Shown here: piece after piece, positions 26,111 through 34,740 of the stretch
Position numbering within the stretch: position 1 is the first letter of the stretch
Layout: every line of letters starts with the position of its first letter
Assembly (NCBI RefSeq): GCF_020966635.1
Contig: NZ_JAJKFQ010000011.1
Span: 930,001 to 994,000 of the forward strand
Length of the DNA stretch: 64,000 bases
DNA from: Stieleria sp. JC731
Lineage (GTDB): Bacteria > Planctomycetota > Planctomycetia > Pirellulales > Pirellulaceae
Direction of reading: 5' to 3'
Notes under the pieces: model-generated
Seen by the model: only the letters and a program-made list of their open reading frames with translations
Told to the model about the DNA's origin: nothing
Databases searched by the model: none
Translations under genes and position numbers: made by a program

Positions 26111-27126
26111 CACTCCGCCCCTTCCGTTGATGCGACGGTGACACGAGGGTCATCGGTCGATTGGTGATGAACCGAATCGTAGATCGACCGGAGCCCTAAA
26201 GGTTCGATACGCAGGCGGGACAGATTCAATGAGTTAATCCAATCAAGTAGTGGTGCCAGGTCGCCCGAAGTGTCGATCCGAATGGCCGTCGATGTAGATG
26301 CTTCGCAGGTAGAAATCACCTCGACTGAAACGTCATTGCGGAAGTGGTCCGGAACGAGGTGCTGTGCTTGATCTTTATTTAGTGGCGAAGGAAAGTCGCC
26401 CCAAATACGGTGACGCTGAAAAAGTTCGGACATCACCAGTTCACGTGCCAAACGTCCGCGACGTAGAAAGGCCACACGGTTGCAGGTTTCTTCAATTTCA
26501 CTCAGCACGTGCGATGAGAACATCACGGTGCGTCCCGCTTGATGGGCGTCCATGACGTATCGCAAAACGGTAGCCCGCACTGACGGATCAAGGTTCGCTG
26601 TCGGTTCGTCCAGGATGAGCAGAGGTGTCGGCGGAGCCAAGACGACCGCGAGCGCTAACTTTTGTCGCATGCCGGTCGACATCATGCCGACATGGCGTCG
26701 CGTGTCGAGTTCCAGGTCGTCCGCAATATCGCGGCTCCTTTGGTAATCACCGAGCGGATGGATGTCGGCGAAAAATCGCAATACACCTTCGCCTCGCAAG
26801 TGTCGCGGCAACCGTGCATCACCTGGCAGATAGGAAACCCGTCGCCGGACTTCGACCGAATCGGTTTGCGGATCGACGCCGCAAACGCGGACGGACCCGG
26901 ACGTTCGTTGAAGGTAGCCTAGCAATGATCGGATCAGAGTGGTCTTCCCTGCTCCGTTTGGGCCCAGTAGCCCGAAGACATCGCCTTCGTGGACTGTTAG
27001 GCTGCAATCCTCCAGGGCCTGAAAGCTGCCATATTGCTTTGACAGTCCGTCGCAGGCAACGACCGGAGATCCAACTGCGGGCGAATTCGGATCGCGTGAA
27101 GTGGTTGCCAAGTTCAAGGCGTTCAT
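26110..27126 (-). CDS. ABC transporter ATP-binding protein
   Basis: 338 residues. Walker A GPNGAGKTT, Q-loop, a slightly unusual signature region (MMSTGMRQKLALAVVLAPPTP), Walker B LLILDEPTANLDP, and the switch histidine in MFSSHVLSEIEE are all seen. This class (CcmA/NatA-like) works with ABC-2 permeases in export. An additional C-terminal part of about 100 residues after the ATPase core is typical. First gene of the two-gene unit; the permease start overlaps its stop. Confidence 0.92.
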   Translation of the reverse strand: MNALNLATTSRDPNSPAVGSPVVACDGLSKQYGSFQALEDCSLTVHEGDVFGLLGPNGAGKTTLIRSLLGYLQRTSGSVRVCGVDPQTDSVEVRRRVSYLPGDARLPRHLRGEGVLRFFADIHPLGDYQRSRDIADDLELDTRRHVGMMSTGMRQKLALAVVLAPPTPLLILDEPTANLDPSVRATVLRYVMDAHQAGRTVMFSSHVLSEIEETCNRVAFLRRGRLARELVMSELFQRHRIWGDFPSPLNKDQAQHLVPDHFRNDVSVEVISTCEASTSTAIRIDTSGDLAPLLDWINSLNLSRLRIEPLGLRSIYDSVHHQSTDDPRVTVASTEGAE

Positions 27127-27528
27127 CAGTGGCCAGGGATATAAAGCGACGGTTCAATTGCGGATTTTTTATCGGAAATCCGGTCACCAAGATAGCGATT
27201 CGGTCCACATCTATTGTGAACCAAAGTCAAACCGTAAAATCCCCAGACTTGGCAATCGAGCAAACAGAGATTGGGGCCAATTACCCGAGATTCGATTTTG
27301 CGAGTGATGGCCAAGTCTAATACGGCAATCTGGATCGACGGTGCCGTAGTCCGCCCAGGCGGTCGCACGATATCGAAGTATTTACCGTTGACCGTGTTGG
27401 TTGCTATGAATCCCCGCGGAAATTGACGTCCGCAAAAAATAAGTCCTGCTGTCACAAAACTGCGTGCCAGCGCGTTGTCGAATCATTCGATCTACTTGCT
27501 TCACCCTATCTTCAAGGTCTCTGTTTTA
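27127..27528. other. Intergenic, divergent promoter region (ABC exporter / argJ)
   Basis: About 400 bases between divergent genes. No repeats and no coding pattern were recognised; in-frame codons before the argJ ATG at 27529 have no family similarity. It must contain both promoters. Confidence 0.5.
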
Positions 27529-28719
27529 ATGTCCGACAATTTACTTCCACGCGGTTTCCGATTCGGCGGAGTGGCATGCGGGATTAAAGCAAGTGGTCGT
27601 CCGGACCTTTCATTGATCGTGACGGATTCGCCCGTCCAGGGGGCCGGCGTCTATACCAAGAATCAGATCGTTGCCGCACCGGTGCTTCTTTGTAAAAAGC
27701 GAACGCCATCATCAACGATCCGAGCTGTGATCACCAACAGCGGCAACGCGAACGCATGCACCGGCGAACAAGGTCAGACGGACGCCGCCGAAATGTGTCG
27801 CTTGGTCGCATCCCACTTTGATTTCGACGCCGAAAACGTACTCGTGATGAGCACCGGAATCATTGGCAAGCTATTGCCGATGGAGCGAATTAAAGCGGGA
27901 GTTGAATCGGTCACCAAGAAGCTGGGAAGCGGAATCGATGACTTCGGTTCGGCCGCAGCCGCGATTTTAACAACCGACAAAGGTCCGAAGACCAAGCACC
28001 GCTGTCTATCCATTGACGGCCAAGAGGTACGGATCGCTGCGATGGCAAAAGGCGCGGGGATGATCGCACCCAATATGGCGACAATGTTGGGAGTCGTGAT
28101 GACGGATGCCGATGTCGCTCCAGAAACACTGCGTCAATTATTGGTCGATGCGACCGAGCTGAGTTTCAACCAAGTCAGCGTGGATGGCCACACGAGCACC
28201 AACGATACGGTGTTAGCGCTTGCCAGCGGTAAAAGCGGCGTGACAATCACCGATCAAAACCTATCGGCATTTGCCGAGGCGCTAAACGAAGTCTGCATTG
28301 ACCTCGCCCGTGAATTGGTCGCTGATGGCGAAGGGGCTAAGCACGTGATGAAGATCACTGTAAGCGGCGCGTTGTCGGATGCCGATGCCAACGGCATCGC
28401 TAAAGCCATCGGCGAAAGCCCCTTGGTCAAAACTGCGATCACCGGTGGTGATCCCAACTGGGGGCGGATTGTCTCGGCTGCAGGCTACACACCGTTTAAG
28501 ATTCAACCGGAAAGCACCACGTTAAAGATCTGCGGAACGACCATCTTTGAAAACGGTACTCCGCTCACTTACGACGCATCGACGCTTAGTAAGACGATGA
28601 AAGCCAACCCCGAAGTTGAAGTCGAGCTTGTTGTTGGAACCGGCGAAGGCACATCCACGCGATGGGCGAGCGACTTGACGTGTGAATACGTTCGCTTCAA
28701 CAGCGAATACACAACTTAA
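27529..28719 (+). CDS. argJ: Bifunctional glutamate N-acetyltransferase/amino-acid acetyltransferase
   Basis: 396 residues from ATG at 27529. The N-terminal GFRFGGVACGIKASGRPDL and NSGNANACTGEQG are typical of ArgJ. The self-cleavage site is seen in MIAPNMATMLGVVMTDAD, where T185 becomes the new N-terminal nucleophile of the beta chain. The C-terminus has GGDPNWGRIVSAAGY. The enzyme transfers the acetyl group from N-acetylornithine to glutamate in the cyclic arginine pathway; whether it also uses acetyl-CoA cannot be seen. No other arg gene is adjacent. Length is normal. Confidence 0.95.
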   Translation: MSDNLLPRGFRFGGVACGIKASGRPDLSLIVTDSPVQGAGVYTKNQIVAAPVLLCKKRTPSSTIRAVITNSGNANACTGEQGQTDAAEMCRLVASHFDFDAENVLVMSTGIIGKLLPMERIKAGVESVTKKLGSGIDDFGSAAAAILTTDKGPKTKHRCLSIDGQEVRIAAMAKGAGMIAPNMATMLGVVMTDADVAPETLRQLLVDATELSFNQVSVDGHTSTNDTVLALASGKSGVTITDQNLSAFAEALNEVCIDLARELVADGEGAKHVMKITVSGALSDADANGIAKAIGESPLVKTAITGGDPNWGRIVSAAGYTPFKIQPESTTLKICGTTIFENGTPLTYDASTLSKTMKANPEVEVELVVGTGEGTSTRWASDLTCEYVRFNSEYTT

Positions 28720-28828
28720 GCGAACGATTGCGTCAGGCAAAACATGGACGGCCGCTAAGAAGTCGTCCTGCTAGGTCAGGCGTGACGCGGTAAACGTCCG
28801 CCTAAAACTTTGTTTCGCGAGCGAAGGC

Positions 28829-31800
28829 TTAGACGGTTGCCTTTGCGGCGTAGCCCAGATCGGCAAGGTGACTTGCCGTGCGGGCGACCGTGGTCCGAAT
28901 CTGATCTTCGTTGTGCTCGCTGGTAATAAAGAACCGTAGTCGGGCGGCGGATTCTTCGACCGCTGGGTAAAGGATCGGTTGAACGTTGATCCCATCCCCT
29001 TTCAAGCGGTTGCTTAGTCGTAGTGCGACAAGTGAGTTGCCCGTGATAACGGGAACGACAGGCGTTTTCTCGCTGACCCCGGTATCCAGTCCCGCTTCTT
29101 TGCAAAGGCTTAAAAACAGTTCGCTGTTTTTACGCAGTCGCTCAACACGCTCGGGTTCTTTTTCGACGATCTGCAACGCCGCGAGTGCCGCGGCGACTTG
29201 CGCAGGAGGCATGCCGACGCTGAAAACGAATCCCGGCGCGGTGTAACGCAAGTATTCGACAAGAGCTTTGCTGCCGGCGATGTAGCCGCCACAGGACGCC
29301 GCCGATTTGGATAGCGTTCCCATCCAAATATCAACATCACGTGCGTCGCAGTCCCAGTACTCGGCCATGCCGTGTCCGGTTTGGCCCATCGTTCCAAAGC
29401 TATGCGCTTCGTCGACCATCAGCATGCAGCGATGCTTTTTCTTGACCTTGATGAACTCGGGCAGATTGCTGAAGTCGCCGTCCATACTGTAGACGCCTTC
29501 GATCACGACCAGCACACGCCGATACTGTGAACGTAGTTCCTGCAGCGTTCGATCCAGTGCGGCGAAATCGTTGTGTGGGAACGGGCGACGTCGCGCACCC
29601 GACAGCAAGGCACCTTGGACGATACTGTTGTGAGACAGCGAATCGTGCAGGATCAAATCGCCTTCGCCGACGAGGTGACCAATCGTGGTTTCATTGGTGG
29701 CGTGACCACCGACCATCAAGATCGAATCGTCAACGCCGACGAACTTGGCAATCGTGTCTTCCAGCTGACGGTGGATCGGTTTTTCGCCGGACACCAAACG
29801 GCTAGCCGAAACACTGGTGCCGTACTTCTTAACCGCGTCAGCGGCTGCCGCCGACACGTCGGGGTGCCCGCTCATGCCAAGGTAGTTGTACGTCGCGAAG
29901 CTGATCAGTTCTTTGCCACCGACCACCGTGGTGTCGGCCGCGATGCCGTCGTGTACGGTGAAGTATGGGTTGGGAACACCCGTCATTCGCATCTGTTCCA
30001 TCGTCGCTTTCAATCGGCGATACTCGGCGAACTGTTCGACGCTGTCTTCGGGTTCAACCGAAGCTGGAACTTGCGGCGCGATCGATGCACTTGCCGCTGC
30101 ACGTGTTGGCTGGACAGCACCGTTGGAATTGCCCGAAAGCATGGCTTCGGCGCGAGCATCGGCACCGGCTGGCAAGTATCGACTGATCGCCATCGCGGTC
30201 TCGCCGATCGTTTCGATTTCGTCGAGCACCTGTTCTGGAAAGCGACCACCGAAGGTGCGTTCCAGGTTCCGGGCGATTTCTAGCCGTTCCAAGCTATCGA
30301 GCCCCAAGTCCAACACGATGTTGGTTTCCAAGGACAACTGTTTGGCTCGTTCACCTGCGACCGAGCGAACGTGGTATTGGATCGCCTGAACGATCAACGG
30401 ATTGACGTCGGCTTCGGTGATCGAAGACGACGCTGCCGAGGCGGCTTGCATCATCGGCCGAGCATCCGAGGAAACGACCGTTCCCGTACCGGATTCTTCC
30501 CAGCGGACCCACTTGGCGATCAGCTTTAACTCGTTGTCACGGACAGCGTGCAAGCAAGCGTGTCGCTGAATTTTGCCGCTGCTCGTTTTGGGCACACTGC
30601 TACTGCGAACCAGGTAGACTGCGTCAGGCGGCAGTTCATGTTCGTCTGTGACAGCACGGCGGATCGCTTGGATTTGCGAATCCCAATCGACATCTCGAGC
30701 ACGCGAGACTTCGGCAACGATCGCCAGTTGTTCGCGACCTTCTTGGTCCATCGCAAAGGCAGCAACCGCGCCGGCTTGAACCACATCGCTGGCGCGTTCA
30801 ACGGTCTCCTCGATATCCTGCGGGTATCGATTGACACCGCGGACCACGATCATGTCTTTCAGGCGTCCAGAGATATACAGTTGCCCGTCGAACAAGAAGC
30901 CCAAGTCACCGGTCCGTAGGTAGGGGCCGTCGCCGTCCGCCGTTTTGGCTTTGAAGGTCCGCTCGGTCGCTTCTTTACGTCCGTAGTATCCGGCGCCGAC
31001 CGAAGGGCTGCTGACCCAGATTTCACCGATCGAATCAGGCGGCAGTTTCTGCAGCGAATCCGGATCAACGATTAGGACCGTTTCGGATGGCAACACGGCA
31101 CCGCAGCCGACCAGCTTGCGCGCCGCCGGATCGTTTTCTTTCACAGGAACGACACGTTTGGTGTCCAGTTCGCTGCGGTCAAAGGATTTGACAATCGGTC
31201 GTGGATCGCTAGGTCCACCGGTGACGATCAATGTCGTTTCCGCCATGCCGTAGCACGGCAGGCTTGCCGATGGGTTGAATCCGTAGGGCTCGAATTTCTT
31301 GCGGAACGCATCGAGAGTGGCGGCGCGAATCGGTTCGGCACCGTTGAATGCGATTTGCAGCGTGCTGAGATCCAGCCCTTCCATTTCGCTTTCGGAAATC
31401 TTGTCAACGCAAAGTTGGTAGGCGAAGTTAGGCCCACCGGTGATCGTTCCGCCGTACTTCGAGATCGCGCGCAGCCATCGTGTCGGACGTTGCAAGAACG
31501 TCATCGGGCTCATCAGAATGTTGTCACAGCCGATGAAGATCGGCACCAGGATGCCACCGACAAGGCCCATGTCGTGGTAGGTTGGCAACCACGAAACGCC
31601 AACGGACTTTGGTGCCGGTTCAAACGCATGCCAGATCAGTTTGGCATTGGATACCAGGTTGCGCTGGGTCAGCATCACGCCTTTGGGCGAACCGGTCGAG
31701 CCTGAGGTGTACTGCATCACCGCAAGAGTGTCGCCATCGATCGCGGGTCGGCGATAGGAACCGACATCTCGACATTCCGCGTCGTCTGTACCCAGGATCT

Positions 31801-32254
31801 GGACGCCCATCAAATCTCGGTGATGGTCGTTGCCGCGGATTTGCTCGGCTTGCTGATTTGTGGTCAGAGCCCACTTTGCGCCCGCGTCGACGACGATCGA
31901 GCGGATTCGCGATGCCTTGCGGTTTTTTCGCGGCGGGAACGCGGGGACCGCGACCGCACCGGCGGCGTGGCAGGCAAAGAACCCGACGATGAAGTCCAGC
32001 CCGGGGGGGTAAAGCAAAAGGACACGGTCACCTGGACGAATCCGACAGCGACTTTGCAGGTACCCGGCGAGCGCCCGGACCTCCTCCCAAAGTCGCGCAT
32101 ACGTCAATTTGACCTCTAATTCCTCGACGTCCGTAAATAGGAACGCCACCGAATCAGGTCGTAAACCGGCCCAATGCTCAAGAATCGAGACATAGTGGTC
32201 GGTGGGAGGAGTTTCGTTACCGAAATGTTGCTGGAAATCCACGAAGCTAACCAA
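28829..32254 (-). CDS. Fatty acyl-AMP ligase / carrier protein / alpha-oxoamine synthase fusion
   Basis: 1141 residues with three parts. Residues 1-590 are a fatty acyl-AMP ligase: YTSGSTGSPKGVMLT for ATP, then YLRTGDLGF and GRLKDMIVVRG-N--P-DIE. Residues 615-695 are an acyl carrier domain with the phosphopantetheine serine S654 in LGLDSLERLEI. Residues 745-1140 are a PLP-dependent alpha-oxoamine synthase (AONS/KBL/SPT family): ATYNYLGMSGHPDV, VDEAHSFGTMG, and LSKSAASCGGY with PLP lysine K983. The chain could activate a fatty acid, load it on its own carrier, and condense it with an amino acid under loss of CO2 to give an alpha-aminoketone lipid. The amino acid and product are unknown. Single gene, convergent with argJ. 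Confidence 0.9.
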   Translation of the reverse strand: MVSFVDFQQHFGNETPPTDHYVSILEHWAGLRPDSVAFLFTDVEELEVKLTYARLWEEVRALAGYLQSRCRIRPGDRVLLLYPPGLDFIVGFFACHAAGAVAVPAFPPRKNRKASRIRSIVVDAGAKWALTTNQQAEQIRGNDHHRDLMGVQILGTDDAECRDVGSYRRPAIDGDTLAVMQYTSGSTGSPKGVMLTQRNLVSNAKLIWHAFEPAPKSVGVSWLPTYHDMGLVGGILVPIFIGCDNILMSPMTFLQRPTRWLRAISKYGGTITGGPNFAYQLCVDKISESEMEGLDLSTLQIAFNGAEPIRAATLDAFRKKFEPYGFNPSASLPCYGMAETTLIVTGGPSDPRPIVKSFDRSELDTKRVVPVKENDPAARKLVGCGAVLPSETVLIVDPDSLQKLPPDSIGEIWVSSPSVGAGYYGRKEATERTFKAKTADGDGPYLRTGDLGFLFDGQLYISGRLKDMIVVRGVNRYPQDIEETVERASDVVQAGAVAAFAMDQEGREQLAIVAEVSRARDVDWDSQIQAIRRAVTDEHELPPDAVYLVRSSSVPKTSSGKIQRHACLHAVRDNELKLIAKWVRWEESGTGTVVSSDARPMMQAASAASSSITEADVNPLIVQAIQYHVRSVAGERAKQLSLETNIVLDLGLDSLERLEIARNLERTFGGRFPEQVLDEIETIGETAMAISRYLPAGADARAEAMLSGNSNGAVQPTRAAASASIAPQVPASVEPEDSVEQFAEYRRLKATMEQMRMTGVPNPYFTVHDGIAADTTVVGGKELISFATYNYLGMSGHPDVSAAAADAVKKYGTSVSASRLVSGEKPIHRQLEDTIAKFVGVDDSILMVGGHATNETTIGHLVGEGDLILHDSLSHNSIVQGALLSGARRRPFPHNDFAALDRTLQELRSQYRRVLVVIEGVYSMDGDFSNLPEFIKVKKKHRCMLMVDEAHSFGTMGQTGHGMAEYWDCDARDVDIWMGTLSKSAASCGGYIAGSKALVEYLRYTAPGFVFSVGMPPAQVAAALAALQIVEKEPERVERLRKNSELFLSLCKEAGLDTGVSEKTPVVPVITGNSLVALRLSNRLKGDGINVQPILYPAVEESAARLRFFITSEHNEDQIRTTVARTASHLADLGYAAKATV

Positions 32255-32693
32255 CGCGATGGGATAAAACGCCGATCGGGCACATCACATCCTGCGTTAT
32301 CTGTGATCCCTGTCCGTCCGGGGGATCGACGTTTAGAACGGTCGACCTTCGAACGGAATCGGACTCTCCGGTGCCCGAGAACACTGCTGACGGTTGCCAC
32401 AGCGTAGATCGGAGCGATCGATGTTCCGGAAATAAGGACTAGGTCGACCCTGACGAAGTCCTACAGGATAGCGGCAATAGGGGCTGCTTTACGACGCCCC
32501 CTAACGATAAAACGCGAATCACCGATGGGGTGGCGTAGGCCCCCGTTGATTTGGGCGGCAGCCTGGGATGCTCTGCAAACAACTATCCGCAGTAGTCAAC
32601 GGCGATCGTGATGGCATTCATGGTGGTGTTGCCCGCCGACATAGGCATCCTATTGGAGACTCAGTCCGCCTAAGTCGCGTGTTGCCGTGCGGA
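32255..32693. other. Intergenic, no gene seen
   Basis: About 440 bases between two minus-strand genes. There is a modest hairpin (TAGGGGC...GCCCCCTA, 32478-32503) without a T tract. It should contain the promoter of the acyl-AMP ligase fusion near 32254-32400. Nothing else recognised. Confidence 0.5.
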
Positions 32694-34322
32694 CTACGAT
32701 GCGGCCTCGTCGCTGGTGATTTCTCGTTTGCGTTTACCGCTGCGGCGGTAATGCTGGCTGATCGCAAAGATTGAAACGAGGTAGGCGGTGCCAAACAGCA
32801 CCGGAGCGTAGGGCTCCAATAGACGAGTTGCCATCAGTGGTGCCAGTGCGAAGAACGCTAATCCGGCAAGCGCCGATCCGCCCCAGATGTGTCCGCTCAT
32901 CGCAACGAAAGCGAAACCACTGAGCGCCGACGCGAGCGGAAAGAGATGCTCTTGTTTGATTCCGCCCATCAGCAGCAAGACATTGATCACCGCTAGCGAG
33001 CTCAAGTAGCCCAGCCAAATTGACCAGACAGGGCGTTCGGCGATGCTCCGTGGTGACAGAGATCCGTCCCGGGCTCGGTAGATCGTACCCAGGATCAATG
33101 CGAACATCGTGATCCGTGGGATCCAATAGGCAGCGCGCGGATCAAAGCCCGATTGGAGCAGCACGAAGATCAAGATATGAGCGGTGAAGACGATCACACC
33201 TAGAAATACCAAGGCCGCGTGCCAACGTTGGAAATGGTCTTGGTGCTGATCGCGTCCGATCTCTCTGGCAACACGCTCAATCAGTCCGCTTCCCGCCGCA
33301 GAGATCGCTTCACCATTGAGATAACATTGCAAGTCATCGGCAAGTTCACCAGCGCTGCGATATCGTCCCGCCGGATCGGGATGCAAAGCTTTTAAGCAAA
33401 TGTTTTCGATGTCGCGTTCGATATCGCTGCGATAGCGTCGCGGCGGCACCGGTTCGTCTTGCAGCACGCTGCGCAGGACTTCGGCAGGGTTGTTGCCTTC
33501 GTGAGGCGGAACGCCAGTGAGCAACGCATACAGAATCGCACCCAACGAATAGATGTCGCTTGTACCATCGGCATCTGACTTGCCGGCGGCCTGCTCAGGA
33601 CTCATGTAATTTGGCGTGCCAAGCACCTGTCCGGTTCGCGTCAGCAACGTTCCTTCGCGATGCCATTTTGCCAACCCGAAGTCGGCGACCAGCGGGCGTT
33701 GATCTGCACCGACTAAAATGTTGTCCGGTTTCAAATCGCGATGGACGATGCCGGCGCGGTGAGCGTAGTCAACCGCTTGTGCGATATCTCGCACGACACG
33801 GGCAACCGTGCGGTCATCCCAAGCTTGGTCATCAACAAAGCGTTGCAATGTCGGACCATCGACCAGCGGCATCGAAAAGTATTCGTGGCCGCTCCAACTG
33901 CCAATTTCAAAAATCGAGATGATCCCTGGGTGGTCCAGTCCGGCTGCCGCTTCGGCTTCGATCCGGAATCGGCGGCGTTCTTCTTCACTCGCCAAGACAC
34001 CATTGCTGATGACTTTGATCGCGACCATGCGATCGAGCCCTTTTTGATGAGCCCGATAGACGACTCCCATGCCTCCACGGGCAATTTCGGAATCAATTTT
34101 GTAGGAGCCGATCTCCTGCCCACAAAGTGACACCGGAGGCGGCGCGGGGGCTTCACCAAGCCAATGGTGATTGCGGAAGAAGCTTTGAAGCTCTTCGCAG
34201 TGCTCTGGATAGCGCAGCAGATACGACGCCGGATCCGGAGTTTCCCCGGAGTCCACACGTTCGAGGTAGTCCGCAATGATATTTTCGAATTGCGATTCTG
34301 AGGGTGAACCGGTCGTTGACAT
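32694..34322 (-). CDS. Membrane-anchored Ser/Thr protein kinase (PknB-like)
   Basis: 542 residues from ATG at 34322; the open frame continues upstream, but its 48 codons are unlike the usual start. Residues 8-45 form the short N-terminal segment common in planctomycete kinases (IADYLERVDSGETPDP...LLRYPEHCEEL). The kinase domain shows the glycine loop ARGGMGVVYRA, catalytic Lys in VAIKVIS, HRDLKPDN, DFGLAKW, a SPEQAAGKSDADGTSDIYSLG activation/APE region, and a conserved Arg helix. After residue 330 a membrane domain with about six hydrophobic segments follows, so the catalytic part faces the cytoplasm. Sensor role and substrates are unknown. It is divergent from the giant TPR gene. Confidence 0.92.
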   Translation of the reverse strand: MSTTGSPSESQFENIIADYLERVDSGETPDPASYLLRYPEHCEELQSFFRNHHWLGEAPAPPPVSLCGQEIGSYKIDSEIARGGMGVVYRAHQKGLDRMVAIKVISNGVLASEEERRRFRIEAEAAAGLDHPGIISIFEIGSWSGHEYFSMPLVDGPTLQRFVDDQAWDDRTVARVVRDIAQAVDYAHRAGIVHRDLKPDNILVGADQRPLVADFGLAKWHREGTLLTRTGQVLGTPNYMSPEQAAGKSDADGTSDIYSLGAILYALLTGVPPHEGNNPAEVLRSVLQDEPVPPRRYRSDIERDIENICLKALHPDPAGRYRSAGELADDLQCYLNGEAISAAGSGLIERVAREIGRDQHQDHFQRWHAALVFLGVIVFTAHILIFVLLQSGFDPRAAYWIPRITMFALILGTIYRARDGSLSPRSIAERPVWSIWLGYLSSLAVINVLLLMGGIKQEHLFPLASALSGFAFVAMSGHIWGGSALAGLAFFALAPLMATRLLEPYAPVLFGTAYLVSIFAISQHYRRSGKRKREITSDEAAS

Positions 34323-34740
34323 GATGACACTATATCTTCGAATTCGCCGTATGGCCATCATCGTCAAGCGATCGACGACGATCACGAACAAGGCATACGC
34401 GTCCGCGTTTTCGAAGTGACGTATTGAGTTTATCGCGTCTTTTTTAGCGACAATGACTTGTTTCACGATCGCTTTTGTCGCCAGGTTTCATGATGGGATC
34501 AACGTATTTCACTCGCTGACGACTTTCAAAGCGTCTGGACGAGGCGCTTCTGCATCCCGTTGAATTTAGATTTTTTGTCTAGAGTGTTGCCTGCTGGGGG
34601 GCTGGCTGTGATAGTTTAGTGGGCGTCGCATGACGAATTCGGGGACCGAATTGGGTGCGGCAAACGCCAGTCGCCTGACCAGCGACTTGGCTTTCGTTCT
34701 TCTCTCAGTTGATCGTGATCGCGAATTGGAGTTTGTGCAT
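34323..34740. other. Intergenic, divergent promoter region (kinase / TPR giant)
   Basis: About 420 bases. In-frame extensions of both flanking genes run into it (to 34466 on the minus strand, 34630 on the plus strand) but lack conserved sequence. An A+T-rich stretch around 34560-34620 (TTTAGATTTTTTGTCTAGAG) suits a promoter for the TPR gene; boxes were not assigned. Confidence 0.45.
34728..34731 (+). promoter_or_regulatory. Shine-Dalgarno site deciding the TPR-giant start
   Basis: GGAG nine bases before ATG 34741. The alternative ATG at 34630 has no comparable site, so I prefer 34741. Confidence 0.5.

Noticed and set aside
32478-32503. Hairpin in the acyl-AMP ligase upstream region as a terminator
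   Set aside because: The stem is short with a bulge and no T tract follows on either strand.
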